The position numbers were made by a program, and so were the translations under genes. Below are positions 49,674-59,571 of a stretch of DNA of 64,000 bases, piece after piece. Under the pieces are notes generated by a model, which did no database searches, was not told where the DNA came from, and worked only from the letters and a program-made list of their open reading frames with translations. The stretch covers positions 1,240,001 through 1,304,000 of the forward strand of contig NZ_ACZV01000005.1 of assembly GCF_000176235.1 (NCBI RefSeq), read 5' to 3'. Within the stretch, counting starts at the first letter, position 1, and every line of letters begins with the position of its first letter. This DNA is from Vibrio orientalis CIP 102891 = ATCC 33934. Its GTDB lineage: Bacteria; Pseudomonadota; Gammaproteobacteria; Enterobacterales; Vibrionaceae.

Positions 49674-49697
49674 GTAGTTGCAGTTGTAGTTGTAGTT
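49674..49697. repeat. Hexanucleotide tandem repeat in the dioxygenase leader
   Basis: Four adjacent copies of GTAGTT (the second reads GCAGTT) lie 30-53 bases upstream of the dioxygenase start. They fall between a likely promoter and the ribosome site. Confidence 0.8.
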
Positions 49698-51022
<1,325 letters not shown>

Positions 51023-51083
51023 CCTCTTTTATAAGTTCCACGCTAAACGTAAATAATATTTTTCACTTTTAGCTCAAATCCTT

Positions 51084-51112
51084 AAAGCCCTGCGGTATTC
51101 CCGCAGGGCTTT
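51084..51112 (+). terminator. Terminator after trxB
   Basis: The stem AAAGCCCTGCGG/CCGCAGGGCTTT is followed by CTTTT, in front of the cydDC promoter region. Confidence 0.85.
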
Positions 51113-51168
51113 CTTTTGTATAATGCGCCATTCTAATTCGTAATAATAATTCTCATTAAGCCTTCACG

Positions 51169-52956
51169 ATGGATAAAAAGAAACAACGCAGCTTGAATCA
51201 ATGGCTCAAGCAGCAGAGTAAGCTCGCCAAGCGCTGGCTTATGATCGCTGTGGGTCTCGGTGTTCTTTCAAGCATATTTCTCTTGGCCCAAGCGGCTTTG
51301 CTTGCCACAATTTTGCACCAACTCATCATTGAACAAGTCGATAAATACCAGCTTGTACCTCACTTTTTTGGTCTAGCAGCTATCATTGCGGTCCGTGCCC
51401 TTTGCTCATGGGGACGAGAAATCGCAGGTTACCGCTGTGGCGAACAGATACGCGTCTATATCCGTCAGTTAATTTTAGACAAGCTGCGTGAGTTAGGACC
51501 TGCGTACATAAAAGGTAAACCGGCTGGAGCGTGGGCAACCTTGCTACTTGAACAAGTCGAAGACATGCACGACTTCTTTGCTCGCTACTTACCACAAATG
51601 TCTCTGTCCGTTTTGGTACCTTTCGTTATTTTGATTGTGGTATTCCCCGTTAACTGGGCTGCAGGATTAATCTTTTTAATCACTGCGCCACTTGTGCCTT
51701 TATTCATGGCACTAGTTGGGATGAAAGCGGCGGATGCAAACCGTAAGAACTTCAAAGCCTTACAACGCCTTTCGGGTCATTTTTACGATCGTTTGCAATC
51801 TATGACAACCATCAGACTGTTTGATCGTACAAAAGCGGAAACCGAGGTCATGCACGGTGCATCCGAAGTGTTCCGTACACGCACTATGGATGTGTTAAAG
51901 ATCGCTTTCCTCTCATCAGCCGTGCTTGAGTTCTTTACTTCCATCTCGATTGCACTTACTGCGGTTTACTTCGGTTTTGCCTTCATTGGTGAATTGAACT
52001 TTGGCGACTACGGTGCAGGTGTCACGCTGTTTGCTGGCCTATTTATCCTTGTTCTTGCTCCCGAGTTCTATCAACCGCTACGTGACTTGGGTACCTTCTA
52101 TCATGCTAAGCAACAAGCCGTAGGCGCAGCTGAGAGCATTGTAGAGTTTATTGAAACCGATGTTGAAACCGTCAACTCAGGTCAAAAGACCCTTGATAAC
52201 GAAGATGATATTGTTATCCAAGCGCAAGATTTAGAAGTCTATTCGCCTGAAGGGCAGAAGCTCGTCGGTCCCATCAGCTTTTTACTCAATGCTAAGCAAA
52301 CCGCCGCCCTTGTTGGCCCAAGTGGTGCAGGTAAAACCAGCCTAATCAATGCGATTCTTGGCTTCTTACCTTACAAAGGCTCGCTCACCATCAATGGTAT
52401 AGAACGCAGTGAACTCTCTTTAGAGGATTGGCGAGAAAAGATCAGTTGGGTTGGTCAAAATCCTCTCCTCTTACATGGCTCGATTCGAGACAACATTACC
52501 TTGGGTAAATCCAATGTGAGTGACGAAAGAATCAACCACGCATTAGAAGAGTCATTTTCTGCCGAGTTTGTTAATCAACACGGATTAGATTACTCAATCT
52601 CCGACCGTTCAGGTGGTCTGTCTGTTGGTCAAGCGCAGCGCTTAGCTCTTGCTCGAGCGATGGTTCAAAATGGTAAGTTCTGGTTATTGGACGAACCGAC
52701 CGCAAGCCTCGATGCGCGTAGTGAAAAATTGGTTATGCAAGGCTTAGAAAATCAAATTGACGGCAGATCTGCACTAATGGTCACCCACCAACTGACGCCA
52801 CTGAGAAATGTCGACCAGATACTTGTCATGGAAAATGGACTTTTGGTGCAATCCGGCCATTTTGATACGCTCGCGCAAGAGCAAGGTCTATTCCAGTCAA
52901 TGCTGCAAGCAAACCAAGCCTTAAACCAAGCGAATAAGGGGAACCTAGATGCGTGA
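51169..52956 (+). CDS. cydD: Thiol reductant ABC exporter subunit CydD
   Basis: CydD forms, with CydC, an ABC exporter moving glutathione and cysteine to the periplasm, needed for cytochrome bd assembly. The 595 residues have six membrane segments in the first 330 and a nucleotide-binding domain: Walker A GPSGAGKTS, signature SGGLSVGQAQR, Walker B FWLLDEPTAS and H-loop MVTHQL. Its stop overlaps the cydC start by eight bases. Confidence 0.94.
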   Translation: MDKKKQRSLNQWLKQQSKLAKRWLMIAVGLGVLSSIFLLAQAALLATILHQLIIEQVDKYQLVPHFFGLAAIIAVRALCSWGREIAGYRCGEQIRVYIRQLILDKLRELGPAYIKGKPAGAWATLLLEQVEDMHDFFARYLPQMSLSVLVPFVILIVVFPVNWAAGLIFLITAPLVPLFMALVGMKAADANRKNFKALQRLSGHFYDRLQSMTTIRLFDRTKAETEVMHGASEVFRTRTMDVLKIAFLSSAVLEFFTSISIALTAVYFGFAFIGELNFGDYGAGVTLFAGLFILVLAPEFYQPLRDLGTFYHAKQQAVGAAESIVEFIETDVETVNSGQKTLDNEDDIVIQAQDLEVYSPEGQKLVGPISFLLNAKQTAALVGPSGAGKTSLINAILGFLPYKGSLTINGIERSELSLEDWREKISWVGQNPLLLHGSIRDNITLGKSNVSDERINHALEESFSAEFVNQHGLDYSISDRSGGLSVGQAQRLALARAMVQNGKFWLLDEPTASLDARSEKLVMQGLENQIDGRSALMVTHQLTPLRNVDQILVMENGLLVQSGHFDTLAQEQGLFQSMLQANQALNQANKGNLDA

Positions 52957-54670
52957 TTTACTTCCCTACTTAAAGCTATATAAGAAGCACTGGTTTGGCC
53001 TATCCCTTGGCATGCTACTCGCCTTTTTAACTGTAGCGGCATCGATTGGTCTATTAACTCTGTCAGGTTGGTTTTTATCAGCGGCAGCGGTTGCTGGCTT
53101 AACCATTGCTCGTGAAACCTTTAACTACATGCTACCGGGTGCCTTCGTGCGCGGCTTTGCGATGGGCCGAACTGCAGGCCGTTGGGGAGAGCGTGTCGTC
53201 AGCCATAACGCAACATTCAAACTCTTAACTGATCTGCGAGTCTTCTTCTTCTCGAAGTTAGCCCCTCTTATTCCGGGTCGAGTTTCGAACCTACGTGATG
53301 CTGACTTACTCAATCGCCTTGTCGCCGACGTGGATGCAATGGACCATGTTTATCTGCGTCTTATCAGCCCTATGGTTGTGGGTACTCTAGGTATTCTTGG
53401 TCTAACTGCTCTTGTTTGCTGGTTTGATAAAGATCTCGGCCTAACACTAGGTGCGATTCTAATGTCGCTTGTCCTTGCTTGGCCAGTCTTGTTTTATAAG
53501 CTTGGTAAACGAAACGGTAGCGAATTAACTCAGCACAAAGCTCAACTGCGAATCTCAACACTCGACTGGCTTCAAGGGTATAGCGAACTTACCTTGTTTG
53601 GTGCAGAAGAACGCTACCGTAATGCGATTCTTAGTGCTCAAGATAAGTTACTGAAAAATCAGTACTTCAACGCACACTTTTCTGGCATTGCTCAAGCACT
53701 GCTGATGTTAGCTAATGGCTGGACGGTCGTTCTCATGTTGTGGCTTGCCGCCGATGGTGTGGGCGGAAACACCCCAGACCCAATGATCGCGTTAGTCGCC
53801 TTCGCAACCATGGCAAGCGTCGAGTTACTCATGCCGATTGCCGGAGCCTTCCAGCATCTCGGGCAAACCTTGACGTCTGCTCGCCGACTGAATGACATCA
53901 TTCTTTCCGAACCCGATGTTCAGTTCCCTGAAGAGCATCTTGATCACAGTGAAGAGTTCTCTATTGTTTATAACGATATTTCTTTCCACTATCCTGACAG
54001 TGATAGCCAAGTGATCTCCAATGTTGAACTGACCATTCCAGCGCAGCACCGTATCGCTATCGTCGGTCAAACTGGTTCAGGTAAGTCGACCTTGCTACAG
54101 CTGCTAAACCGCTATTGGGATGTGCAGCAAGGAACCATCGAGATAGCAGGCAAACCAATAGAACAATGGAGCGAAAGCCAGCTTCGCCAAGCAATCAGTG
54201 TCGTTAGCCAAAGGGTTGATATATTGAATGGCTCACTGCGCGATAACCTCGTGATGGCCAAACCACAAGCCGATGATCAAGAACTCGCTCAAGCACTCGA
54301 AAAAGTGGGTCTATCGAAACTGTTAGAAGATACGGCGCTCGACACTTGGCTGGGTGATGGCGGACGTCAGTTGTCTGGTGGTGAAAAACGCAGAATCGGT
54401 ATTGCGAGAGCGTTACTCCACAATGCCCCTATATTGCTACTCGATGAACCGACCGAAGGTTTAGACAAACAGACTGAACAGCAAATGATGCAGCTATTCG
54501 AGCAGCATTTTAAAGGTAAGACGGTGGTATTCATTACTCACCGATTAGTTGACCTCGATAAAATGGACTCTATTTGTCTGATTGAGCAAGGCAGAATCGT
54601 AGAGCATGGCAGCCACAATGAACTGATGGCTGAGCAAGGACGTTACTACGCGCTTAATCAAACCTTATAA
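52949..54670 (+). CDS. cydC: Thiol reductant ABC exporter subunit CydC
   Basis: The 573-residue partner of CydD has an N-terminal six-helix membrane domain (FGLSLGMLLAFLTVAASIGLL and others) and an ATP-binding domain with GQTGSGKSTLL, LSGGEKRRIGIARALL, ILLLDEPTEG and VFITHRL. The ATG overlaps the cydD end, so the subunits are translated together. A terminator follows. Confidence 0.94.
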   Translation: MRDLLPYLKLYKKHWFGLSLGMLLAFLTVAASIGLLTLSGWFLSAAAVAGLTIARETFNYMLPGAFVRGFAMGRTAGRWGERVVSHNATFKLLTDLRVFFFSKLAPLIPGRVSNLRDADLLNRLVADVDAMDHVYLRLISPMVVGTLGILGLTALVCWFDKDLGLTLGAILMSLVLAWPVLFYKLGKRNGSELTQHKAQLRISTLDWLQGYSELTLFGAEERYRNAILSAQDKLLKNQYFNAHFSGIAQALLMLANGWTVVLMLWLAADGVGGNTPDPMIALVAFATMASVELLMPIAGAFQHLGQTLTSARRLNDIILSEPDVQFPEEHLDHSEEFSIVYNDISFHYPDSDSQVISNVELTIPAQHRIAIVGQTGSGKSTLLQLLNRYWDVQQGTIEIAGKPIEQWSESQLRQAISVVSQRVDILNGSLRDNLVMAKPQADDQELAQALEKVGLSKLLEDTALDTWLGDGGRQLSGGEKRRIGIARALLHNAPILLLDEPTEGLDKQTEQQMMQLFEQHFKGKTVVFITHRLVDLDKMDSICLIEQGRIVEHGSHNELMAEQGRYYALNQTL

Positions 54671-54685
54671 AAAGGCCAATTAATT

Positions 54686-54726
54686 AAAAAGACCCAGCGC
54701 GACTTCTCGTTGTTCTGGGTCTTTTT
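54686..54726 (+). terminator. Terminator after cydC
   Basis: The stem AAAAAGACCCAG/CTGGGTCTTTTT encloses a 17-base loop and is followed by a T-rich stretch. Confidence 0.7.
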
Positions 54727-54766
54727 GTATATTTATACCTATGAGCCTAACAAGGGTAACAAGTTC

Positions 54767-54964
54767 TTGAACGAAACGTCTGATGAAGAGCCCATCTACC
54801 CTAGCCCATGCGTGCGCAACTGCTGTCTCGATGGAAACGATGTGTGCTTGGGTTGCTTTCGCACGCTTGAAGAAATTCTAAATTGGTCGCACTCCTCCAA
54901 TGTAGAAAAGCAAGCTATCTTAGCCAAATGTAAAGAAAGAAGAGCACAAAACCACCGGTATTAA
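54767..54964 (+). CDS. DUF1289 family small cysteine protein
   Basis: The 65-residue protein has the DUF1289 pattern SPCVRNCCLDGNDVCLGCFRTLEEILNW with four spaced cysteines, probably binding zinc or iron-sulfur. The start is taken as TTG at 54767 behind AAGGGT. The longer frame (from TTG 54710) passes through the cydC terminator and is unlikely. Function is unknown. Confidence 0.75.
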   Translation: MNETSDEEPIYPSPCVRNCCLDGNDVCLGCFRTLEEILNWSHSSNVEKQAILAKCKERRAQNHRY

Positions 54965-55202
54965 CTTCAGTTCACACACACATTATTACTATTTCACCCT
55001 CTCAAAATTGACTCATTACCCTATTCTGCAAAACAAACTTCTCGTAAGATTCAAGCGCGCAAATAACTTTTGTTGATAGTCTGACAACAGCTCACGCCCT
55101 GACATTTCATCCAGGTGAAATCCTAGCGGTAACGACCATTTTTCCTTACAGTCACACTTATCAATAACGAAGAACAATTAAGTCAATGAATCAATAGACA
55201 CC

Positions 55203-56156
55203 ATGAAAGACCAATTAACGATTACTGTTTCGACTATCAATGGTTCCAAGCATTGGTATTTCAGCAAAACCATGCAGCGTCACTTTAAAACCGGCTTCGT
55301 TGTGGTTGTACTAGCAATCACCGCAACCGTGTTTCTCATTGATCATCTTTATTCTCAGGTTGGCGATGCAATGTTAAAGCAGTCAGAACTGGCAGAACAT
55401 TCGCGAAATATCGGCCAAGAGTTGCAGAGCTTAAAGGCCCTTAAGTCTGAACTCGAAAACGATTTGTCCGAGCGAGAAGAACGTGTCCAATTGGTGTCGG
55501 AACGATTGGTTGACTTGGAAAAAGTCCTAGGCGTTGCTAATGAGAGTACCGAACACAGCTTAGATGCACGTTTAGATATTGCAGCCATTACCTCAAACGT
55601 CAGACTGGCGATGCTCAACCAGATTCCAAATGGATCACCTGTCGGCAATATCCGCCTTTCATCGGGCTTTGGTAAACGCATTCACCCGGTAACCAAAACG
55701 TCCAAGATGCACCGAGGATTGGATTTTGCGGCCAATACCGGAACTAAGGTTTACGCCCCAGCAGATGGTGTGGTTGAAGTCACTCGATACAGCAAGAAAG
55801 GTTCTGGCAACTTTTTACGTTTACAACATTCTTTCGGCTTTTCGAGCTCTTATTCGCACTTAAAAGGGTTCAAAGTCAAAAGCGGTGAGTTCGTCAAAAA
55901 AGGACAACTTATCGCTATTTCTGGCAATAGCGGACTCTCTTCTGGCCCCCACCTTCACTACGAGGTTCGCTTTGTTGGCAGAGCACTAAATCCTAGGTCA
56001 TTCGTTGAATGGAACCTCAATAATTTTGAAGACATCTTTACTAAGGAACGACAAATACGATGGGAATCTTTAATCGAAACAGTAGAACAACGAGTAGCTC
56101 AGCAACTTCAACTATCATCGCCAAAGGATGTTCTGTTAGCGGAGAACTCAAGGTAG
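55203..56156 (+). CDS. M23 family cell-wall metallopeptidase
   Basis: The 317-residue protein has an N-terminal membrane helix (about 30-47, FVVVVLAITATVFLID), a coiled coil (55-105) and a periplasmic LytM/M23 domain. Zinc ligands are visible as HRGLDF (His and Asp) and HLHYEV. Substrate should be peptidoglycan cross-bridges. The last 32 codons overlap the bactofilin gene in another frame. M23 peptidases and bactofilins work together in cell-shape systems elsewhere, so a joint role is inferred. Confidence 0.88.
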   Translation: MKDQLTITVSTINGSKHWYFSKTMQRHFKTGFVVVVLAITATVFLIDHLYSQVGDAMLKQSELAEHSRNIGQELQSLKALKSELENDLSEREERVQLVSERLVDLEKVLGVANESTEHSLDARLDIAAITSNVRLAMLNQIPNGSPVGNIRLSSGFGKRIHPVTKTSKMHRGLDFAANTGTKVYAPADGVVEVTRYSKKGSGNFLRLQHSFGFSSSYSHLKGFKVKSGEFVKKGQLIAISGNSGLSSGPHLHYEVRFVGRALNPRSFVEWNLNNFEDIFTKERQIRWESLIETVEQRVAQQLQLSSPKDVLLAENSR

Positions 56157-56488
56157 AAAGTGACATCCAAATAGATGGCATCGTAGAGGGTCAACTACAT
56201 GTAGACGGCACCTTAATCGTTGCAGAAAGTGGCCGCGTGCGAGGAGAAATTTACGCTAAGCAGCTTATCGTCAACGGTATTCTTGATGGCAACTGCTATG
56301 TAGAACGTGTTCAAGTTCTTTCGAAAGGACGCGTCAGTGGCAAGATTTGGAGCAATAACCTGAGCATTGAACCCGGTGGTAAGTTCTTCGGTGAAGCGGC
56401 AGAGCTGCCTGAAAAAGAAGTCGTTAGTCTAAAGAGTCAATCAACTGAAGACCAAACCAAAACGTTCTCTAACCACAAAAGCGCTTAG
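56060..56488 (+). CDS. Bactofilin (polymer-forming cytoskeletal protein)
   Basis: The 142-residue protein has the bactofilin beta-helix core (about 25-110) with repeated strands such as QIDGIVEGQLHVDGTLIV, GRVRGEIYAKQLIVNGILDGN and GRVSGKIWSNNLSIEPGGKF, between disordered Ser/Thr-rich ends. The ATG follows AAGGAACG, nine bases away, so the start is well supported even though it lies 97 bases inside the upstream M23 gene. It likely polymerises at the membrane to localise cell-wall enzymes. Confidence 0.9.
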   Translation: MGIFNRNSRTTSSSATSTIIAKGCSVSGELKVESDIQIDGIVEGQLHVDGTLIVAESGRVRGEIYAKQLIVNGILDGNCYVERVQVLSKGRVSGKIWSNNLSIEPGGKFFGEAAELPEKEVVSLKSQSTEDQTKTFSNHKSA

Positions 56489-56560
56489 CCCATCAATGAC
56501 GTTTGTCGAAAGAAGTCACTTCGCTTTATTCAGTAATGATGTATTAGAGCTTCAAAATAA

Positions 56561-56588
56561 AAATCCGAGTGTTGTTCAACACTCGGAT
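56561..56588. terminator. Terminator between bactofilin and rluB genes
   Basis: The stem AATCCGAGTGTTG/AACACTCGGATT lies between convergent genes and has A/T runs on both sides. Confidence 0.8.
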
Positions 56589-56616
56589 TTAGAGACGGTT
56601 TAAGTAAGAGTACTAC

Positions 56617-57555
56617 TTAGCGCTGCTTATTGCGTGCGTTTGGTTTACCCGCACCTTTCTTAGGCTTGCGGCGAGATGGGTTATTGCTACGACCACCACC
56701 GCTGCTTACGCGCTCTTCGTGACGTTTAACCGCACGACGAATCTTCTGGCTACGAGAACGCTCACGCTTACGAGAAGTGTTCGCTTTGTTTTCATCAAGT
56801 AGCGTCTCTTTCTCTGGACGAAGTTCAACAAGCTCACGCAAGTAGTTTACTTCTTTCAGATCAAGCTCCATCCAACCGCCACGAGGCAGTTTCTTGTCTA
56901 GGTAGATATCACCGTAGCGAACACGCTTCAGACGGCTTACCGTCGTATCTTGAGATTCCCAAAGACGACGAACTTCGCGGTTACGACCTTCGTTGATTGC
57001 AACATAGAAAGTGTGGTTCATACCATCACCGCCCGCGTATACAACATCTTCGAAACGTGCCATGCCATCTTCTAGCTCTACGCCACGCACTAGGTTCTTA
57101 ACCTTCTGCTCAGTTACTTCACCAAACACACGTACCAAGTATTCACGTTCAACTTGACGGCTTGGGTGCATTAGGCGGTTCGCAAGTTCACCGTCTGTAG
57201 TAAATAGCAGTAGACCCGATGTGTTCGCATCTAGACGACCAACAGAGATCCAACGAGAACCACGGATTTTAGGTAGACGGTCAAATACAGTTCGGCGACC
57301 TTCAGGGTCATGACGAGTACACAATTCACCTTCCGGCTTGTAGTACGCAAGAACTCGACAAACCACCTCTTCCTGAGCTTTCGCAGAAACAGTATGACCA
57401 TCGATACGCACAATGGCGTTTTCATCTTCTAGTCGTTCACCAAGCTTAGCTACAACACCGTTCACACTCACGCGACCCGCTTTAATTAAAGCTTCAAGTT
57501 CGCGACGAGAGCCATGACCAGCTCGAGCTAATACTTTCTGTAATTTTTCGTTCAT
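56617..57555 (-). CDS. rluB: 23S rRNA pseudouridine-2605 synthase
   Basis: RluB isomerises U2605 of 23S rRNA. The 312 residues comprise an N-terminal S4 RNA-binding domain ([31 protein letters not shown]), the synthase core with catalytic Asp in [17 protein letters not shown] and [14 protein letters not shown], and a long basic C-terminal tail rich in Arg, Lys and Gly. The gene order rnm-yciO-rluB next to trp is conserved with E. coli. Confidence 0.94.
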   Translation of the reverse strand: MNEKLQKVLARAGHGSRRELEALIKAGRVSVNGVVAKLGERLEDENAIVRIDGHTVSAKAQEEVVCRVLAYYKPEGELCTRHDPEGRRTVFDRLPKIRGSRWISVGRLDANTSGLLLFTTDGELANRLMHPSRQVEREYLVRVFGEVTEQKVKNLVRGVELEDGMARFEDVVYAGGDGMNHTFYVAINEGRNREVRRLWESQDTTVSRLKRVRYGDIYLDKKLPRGGWMELDLKEVNYLRELVELRPEKETLLDENKANTSRKRERSRSQKIRRAVKRHEERVSSGGGRSNNPSRRKPKKGAGKPNARNKQR

Positions 57556-57661
57556 TTATCTACCTATGTGTCGTCTTCTCAGACGTCGAATAAACAAGTG
57601 CGACCCAAAATCGCGGCCGCACATTATCGCAAAAACTGTGGAGGAAATCACTAACTTTTGA

Positions 57662-58282
57662 TTACTCAAAAGGGGTTGGATCACCCGAGCCTAAACGAGC
57701 GACCTTAGGTTCGTCATCACTAAAATCGATGACAGTCGTTGGCTGTTCGCCTAGGTAACCGCCGTTCAAAATACAATCAACAGCATGCTCTAGTTTATCG
57801 CGGATATCTTCAGGGTCTGATTCGGTGATGTCATTACCCGGCAAGATAAGTGACGTCGACATTAGAGGCTCACCCAGCGCTTCCAACAAATCCAAAGCAA
57901 TACGGTTATCCGGAACACGAATACCAATCGTCTTACGCTTTGAATTCATCAAACGACGAGGCACTTCTTTTGTCCCTTTAAAGATAAATGTGAAAGGGCC
58001 AGGAGTGTTGTTTTTCAGCAGACGAAAAGCACCATTATCAACACGTGCATAGAGTGAAAGCTCAGAAAGATCACGACATAGTAACGTGAAGTTATGCTTG
58101 TCATCTAAGCGACGGATTTGACAAATTCTTTCCAGCGCCTGTTTGTTCTCAAGCTGACAGCCAAGGGCATAGCCTGAGTCGGTTGGGTAAACCACTACCC
58201 CACCATTTCGTATGATTGCTACAGCTTGGTTAATCAAGCGAGCCTGTGGGTTTTCTGGGTGAACGTAAAAAAACTGGCTCAT
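57662..58282 (-). CDS. yciO: YciO, TsaC/YrdC-like threonylcarbamoyl-AMP synthase family
   Basis: The 206-residue protein begins with the YrdC fold (GGVVVYPTDSGYALGCQLENKQALERICQIRR) and has FIFKGTKEVPRR, TIGIRVPDNR and PLMSTSLILPG. The length equals that of E. coli YciO, and gene context agrees. YciO is a paralogue of TsaC, which makes threonylcarbamoyl-AMP for tRNA t6A; its own in vivo role is less clear. It lies between rnm and rluB. Confidence 0.92.
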   Translation of the reverse strand: MSQFFYVHPENPQARLINQAVAIIRNGGVVVYPTDSGYALGCQLENKQALERICQIRRLDDKHNFTLLCRDLSELSLYARVDNGAFRLLKNNTPGPFTFIFKGTKEVPRRLMNSKRKTIGIRVPDNRIALDLLEALGEPLMSTSLILPGNDITESDPEDIRDKLEHAVDCILNGGYLGEQPTTVIDFSDDEPKVARLGSGDPTPFE

Positions 58283-58318
58283 TGTAATTCCTCAATATCG
58301 AGTCTCACGACTCTATAG

Positions 58319-59185
58319 TTAATTGGTATTGATTGAATCTGACTTAGAAGGCTCAATACCCCAATCTTTCCATACCGCTTCGACACCTGACGGTAACCAA
58401 AGGTTTCGTCCTAGCTCCATCCACGGCGACGGATAATGAAAGTCACTGCCTTGTGAGGCTAATAGTTTGTATTGTATAGCATAATCAGCCAAGTTGCGTC
58501 TTTCTTGTTGCCCTTGTTGAGGTTGAGCGACTTCCATCGCATCTCCACCCGCTTCAACAAAAGCGGCCAATAGGCGTTTGAGCCATTTAGCGGTCAAATC
58601 GTAACGCGCAGGATGAGCTAAAACCGCTTCGCCACCAGCGGCGTGAATTGCATCTACCGCATCTTTCATTGAACACCATGTCGGTGGTACATAGCCTGGG
58701 TTATTGCGCGTTAAATACTTTTTAAATACCTGCTGCATGGTTTTGGCATAACCATTATCCACCAACCACTTCGCAAAGTGGGCGCGAGTGACGGGCGCAT
58801 CTCCAGCGATTAGTTTTACCTCTTCGAGCACCCCTTCTCTGGTCGCCTTTTCCAGTCTCTGGGCAATCAGCTCAGCACGAGATTCTCGATGGCTTTTCTG
58901 TTGGTCAATGAGAGACAACAACGCGTCGTTTGTCGGGTCGATATTAAGACCAACGATATGAATGTCTTTATTCTGCCAAACCGTCGAGATCTCAATACCA
59001 TTAATCAGTTTGATCGGCAGATCATTGTCATTGATGTATTGATGCGCCAAATCCAAACCATCAACCGTATCATGATCAGTAATCGCTAATACTTCGAGGT
59101 TAAAGCTTAATGCTCTATCAATAAGTTCATTCGGAGGTAATCGTCCATCAGAGGCTGTGGTGTGGCTATGTAAATCAATTCTCAT
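58319..59185 (-). CDS. rnm: RNase AM / PHP-domain phosphatase (YciV)
   Basis: The 288-residue protein is a PHP-domain metallohydrolase with ligands in [31 protein letters not shown] and SDFHYPSPW. In E. coli this enzyme (YciV/Rnm) trims rRNA 5' ends and hydrolyses 3',5'-nucleoside bisphosphates. It is divergent from the trp operon, whose promoter starts 17 bases past its start codon. The ATG at 59183-59185 is used. Confidence 0.92.
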   Translation of the reverse strand: MRIDLHSHTTASDGRLPPNELIDRALSFNLEVLAITDHDTVDGLDLAHQYINDNDLPIKLINGIEISTVWQNKDIHIVGLNIDPTNDALLSLIDQQKSHRESRAELIAQRLEKATREGVLEEVKLIAGDAPVTRAHFAKWLVDNGYAKTMQQVFKKYLTRNNPGYVPPTWCSMKDAVDAIHAAGGEAVLAHPARYDLTAKWLKRLLAAFVEAGGDAMEVAQPQQGQQERRNLADYAIQYKLLASQGSDFHYPSPWMELGRNLWLPSGVEAVWKDWGIEPSKSDSINTN

Positions 59186-59201
59186 AATTTTGTTTTTTTA
59201 G

Positions 59202-59235
59202 TTGACTTTTTACCTCTGCACTAGTTAACTAGTAC
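59202..59235 (+). promoter_or_regulatory. trp promoter with overlapping TrpR operator
   Basis: The -35 box TTGACT (59202-59207) and -10 box TTAACT (59225-59230) are spaced 17 bases apart. The -10 lies inside the palindrome ACTAGTTAACTAGT (59220-59233), matching the E. coli trp operator core, so TrpR repression is expected. Confidence 0.9.
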
Positions 59236-59267
59236 ACAAATACGAAGTACCTGAATTTGGGCTCATT

Positions 59268-59393
59268 ATGTTACAAGACATCAACCTAAAGCAAAACGCA
59301 AAAGTTAACGCTGATACGATTAATCGTAGCTCAGCTGACCTTGCTTGGTGGCGCACTTGGACAAGTTCTTGGTGGGCTAACGTGTACTTCTAA
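59268..59393 (+). CDS. trpL: trp leader peptide
   Basis: This 41-residue leader begins MLQDINLKQN and holds five Trp codons at residues 27, 28, 31, 35 and 36 (AWWRTWTSSWWANVYF). Ribosome stalling on these codons when charged tRNA-Trp is scarce should favour an antiterminator over the downstream hairpin at 59415-59437. The tryptophan codons are more numerous than the two of E. coli TrpL. The ribosome site is weak. Confidence 0.93.
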   Translation: MLQDINLKQNAKVNADTINRSSADLAWWRTWTSSWWANVYF

Positions 59394-59414
59394 ATTATAG
59401 ATTTCATGTATATC

Positions 59415-59437
59415 AAGCCCGCTACCATAGCGGGCTT
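59415..59437 (+). terminator. trp attenuator terminator
   Basis: The perfect stem AAGCCCGCTA/TAGCGGGCTT is followed by TTTGTTTTG, 22 bases after the trpL stop. It is the expected rho-independent attenuator. Confidence 0.9.
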
Positions 59438-59571
59438 TTTGTTTTGTTGTCTGCCTCACACCTAAGTGCTTAAACAATCACCAGATTTGACCAAATCTTA
59501 ATTGGGAGAACGTTTGCTTTATGCGACTATGTACGGCAGGAAGAAAAATTATTAAGAGAAAAGGAGGTCTT

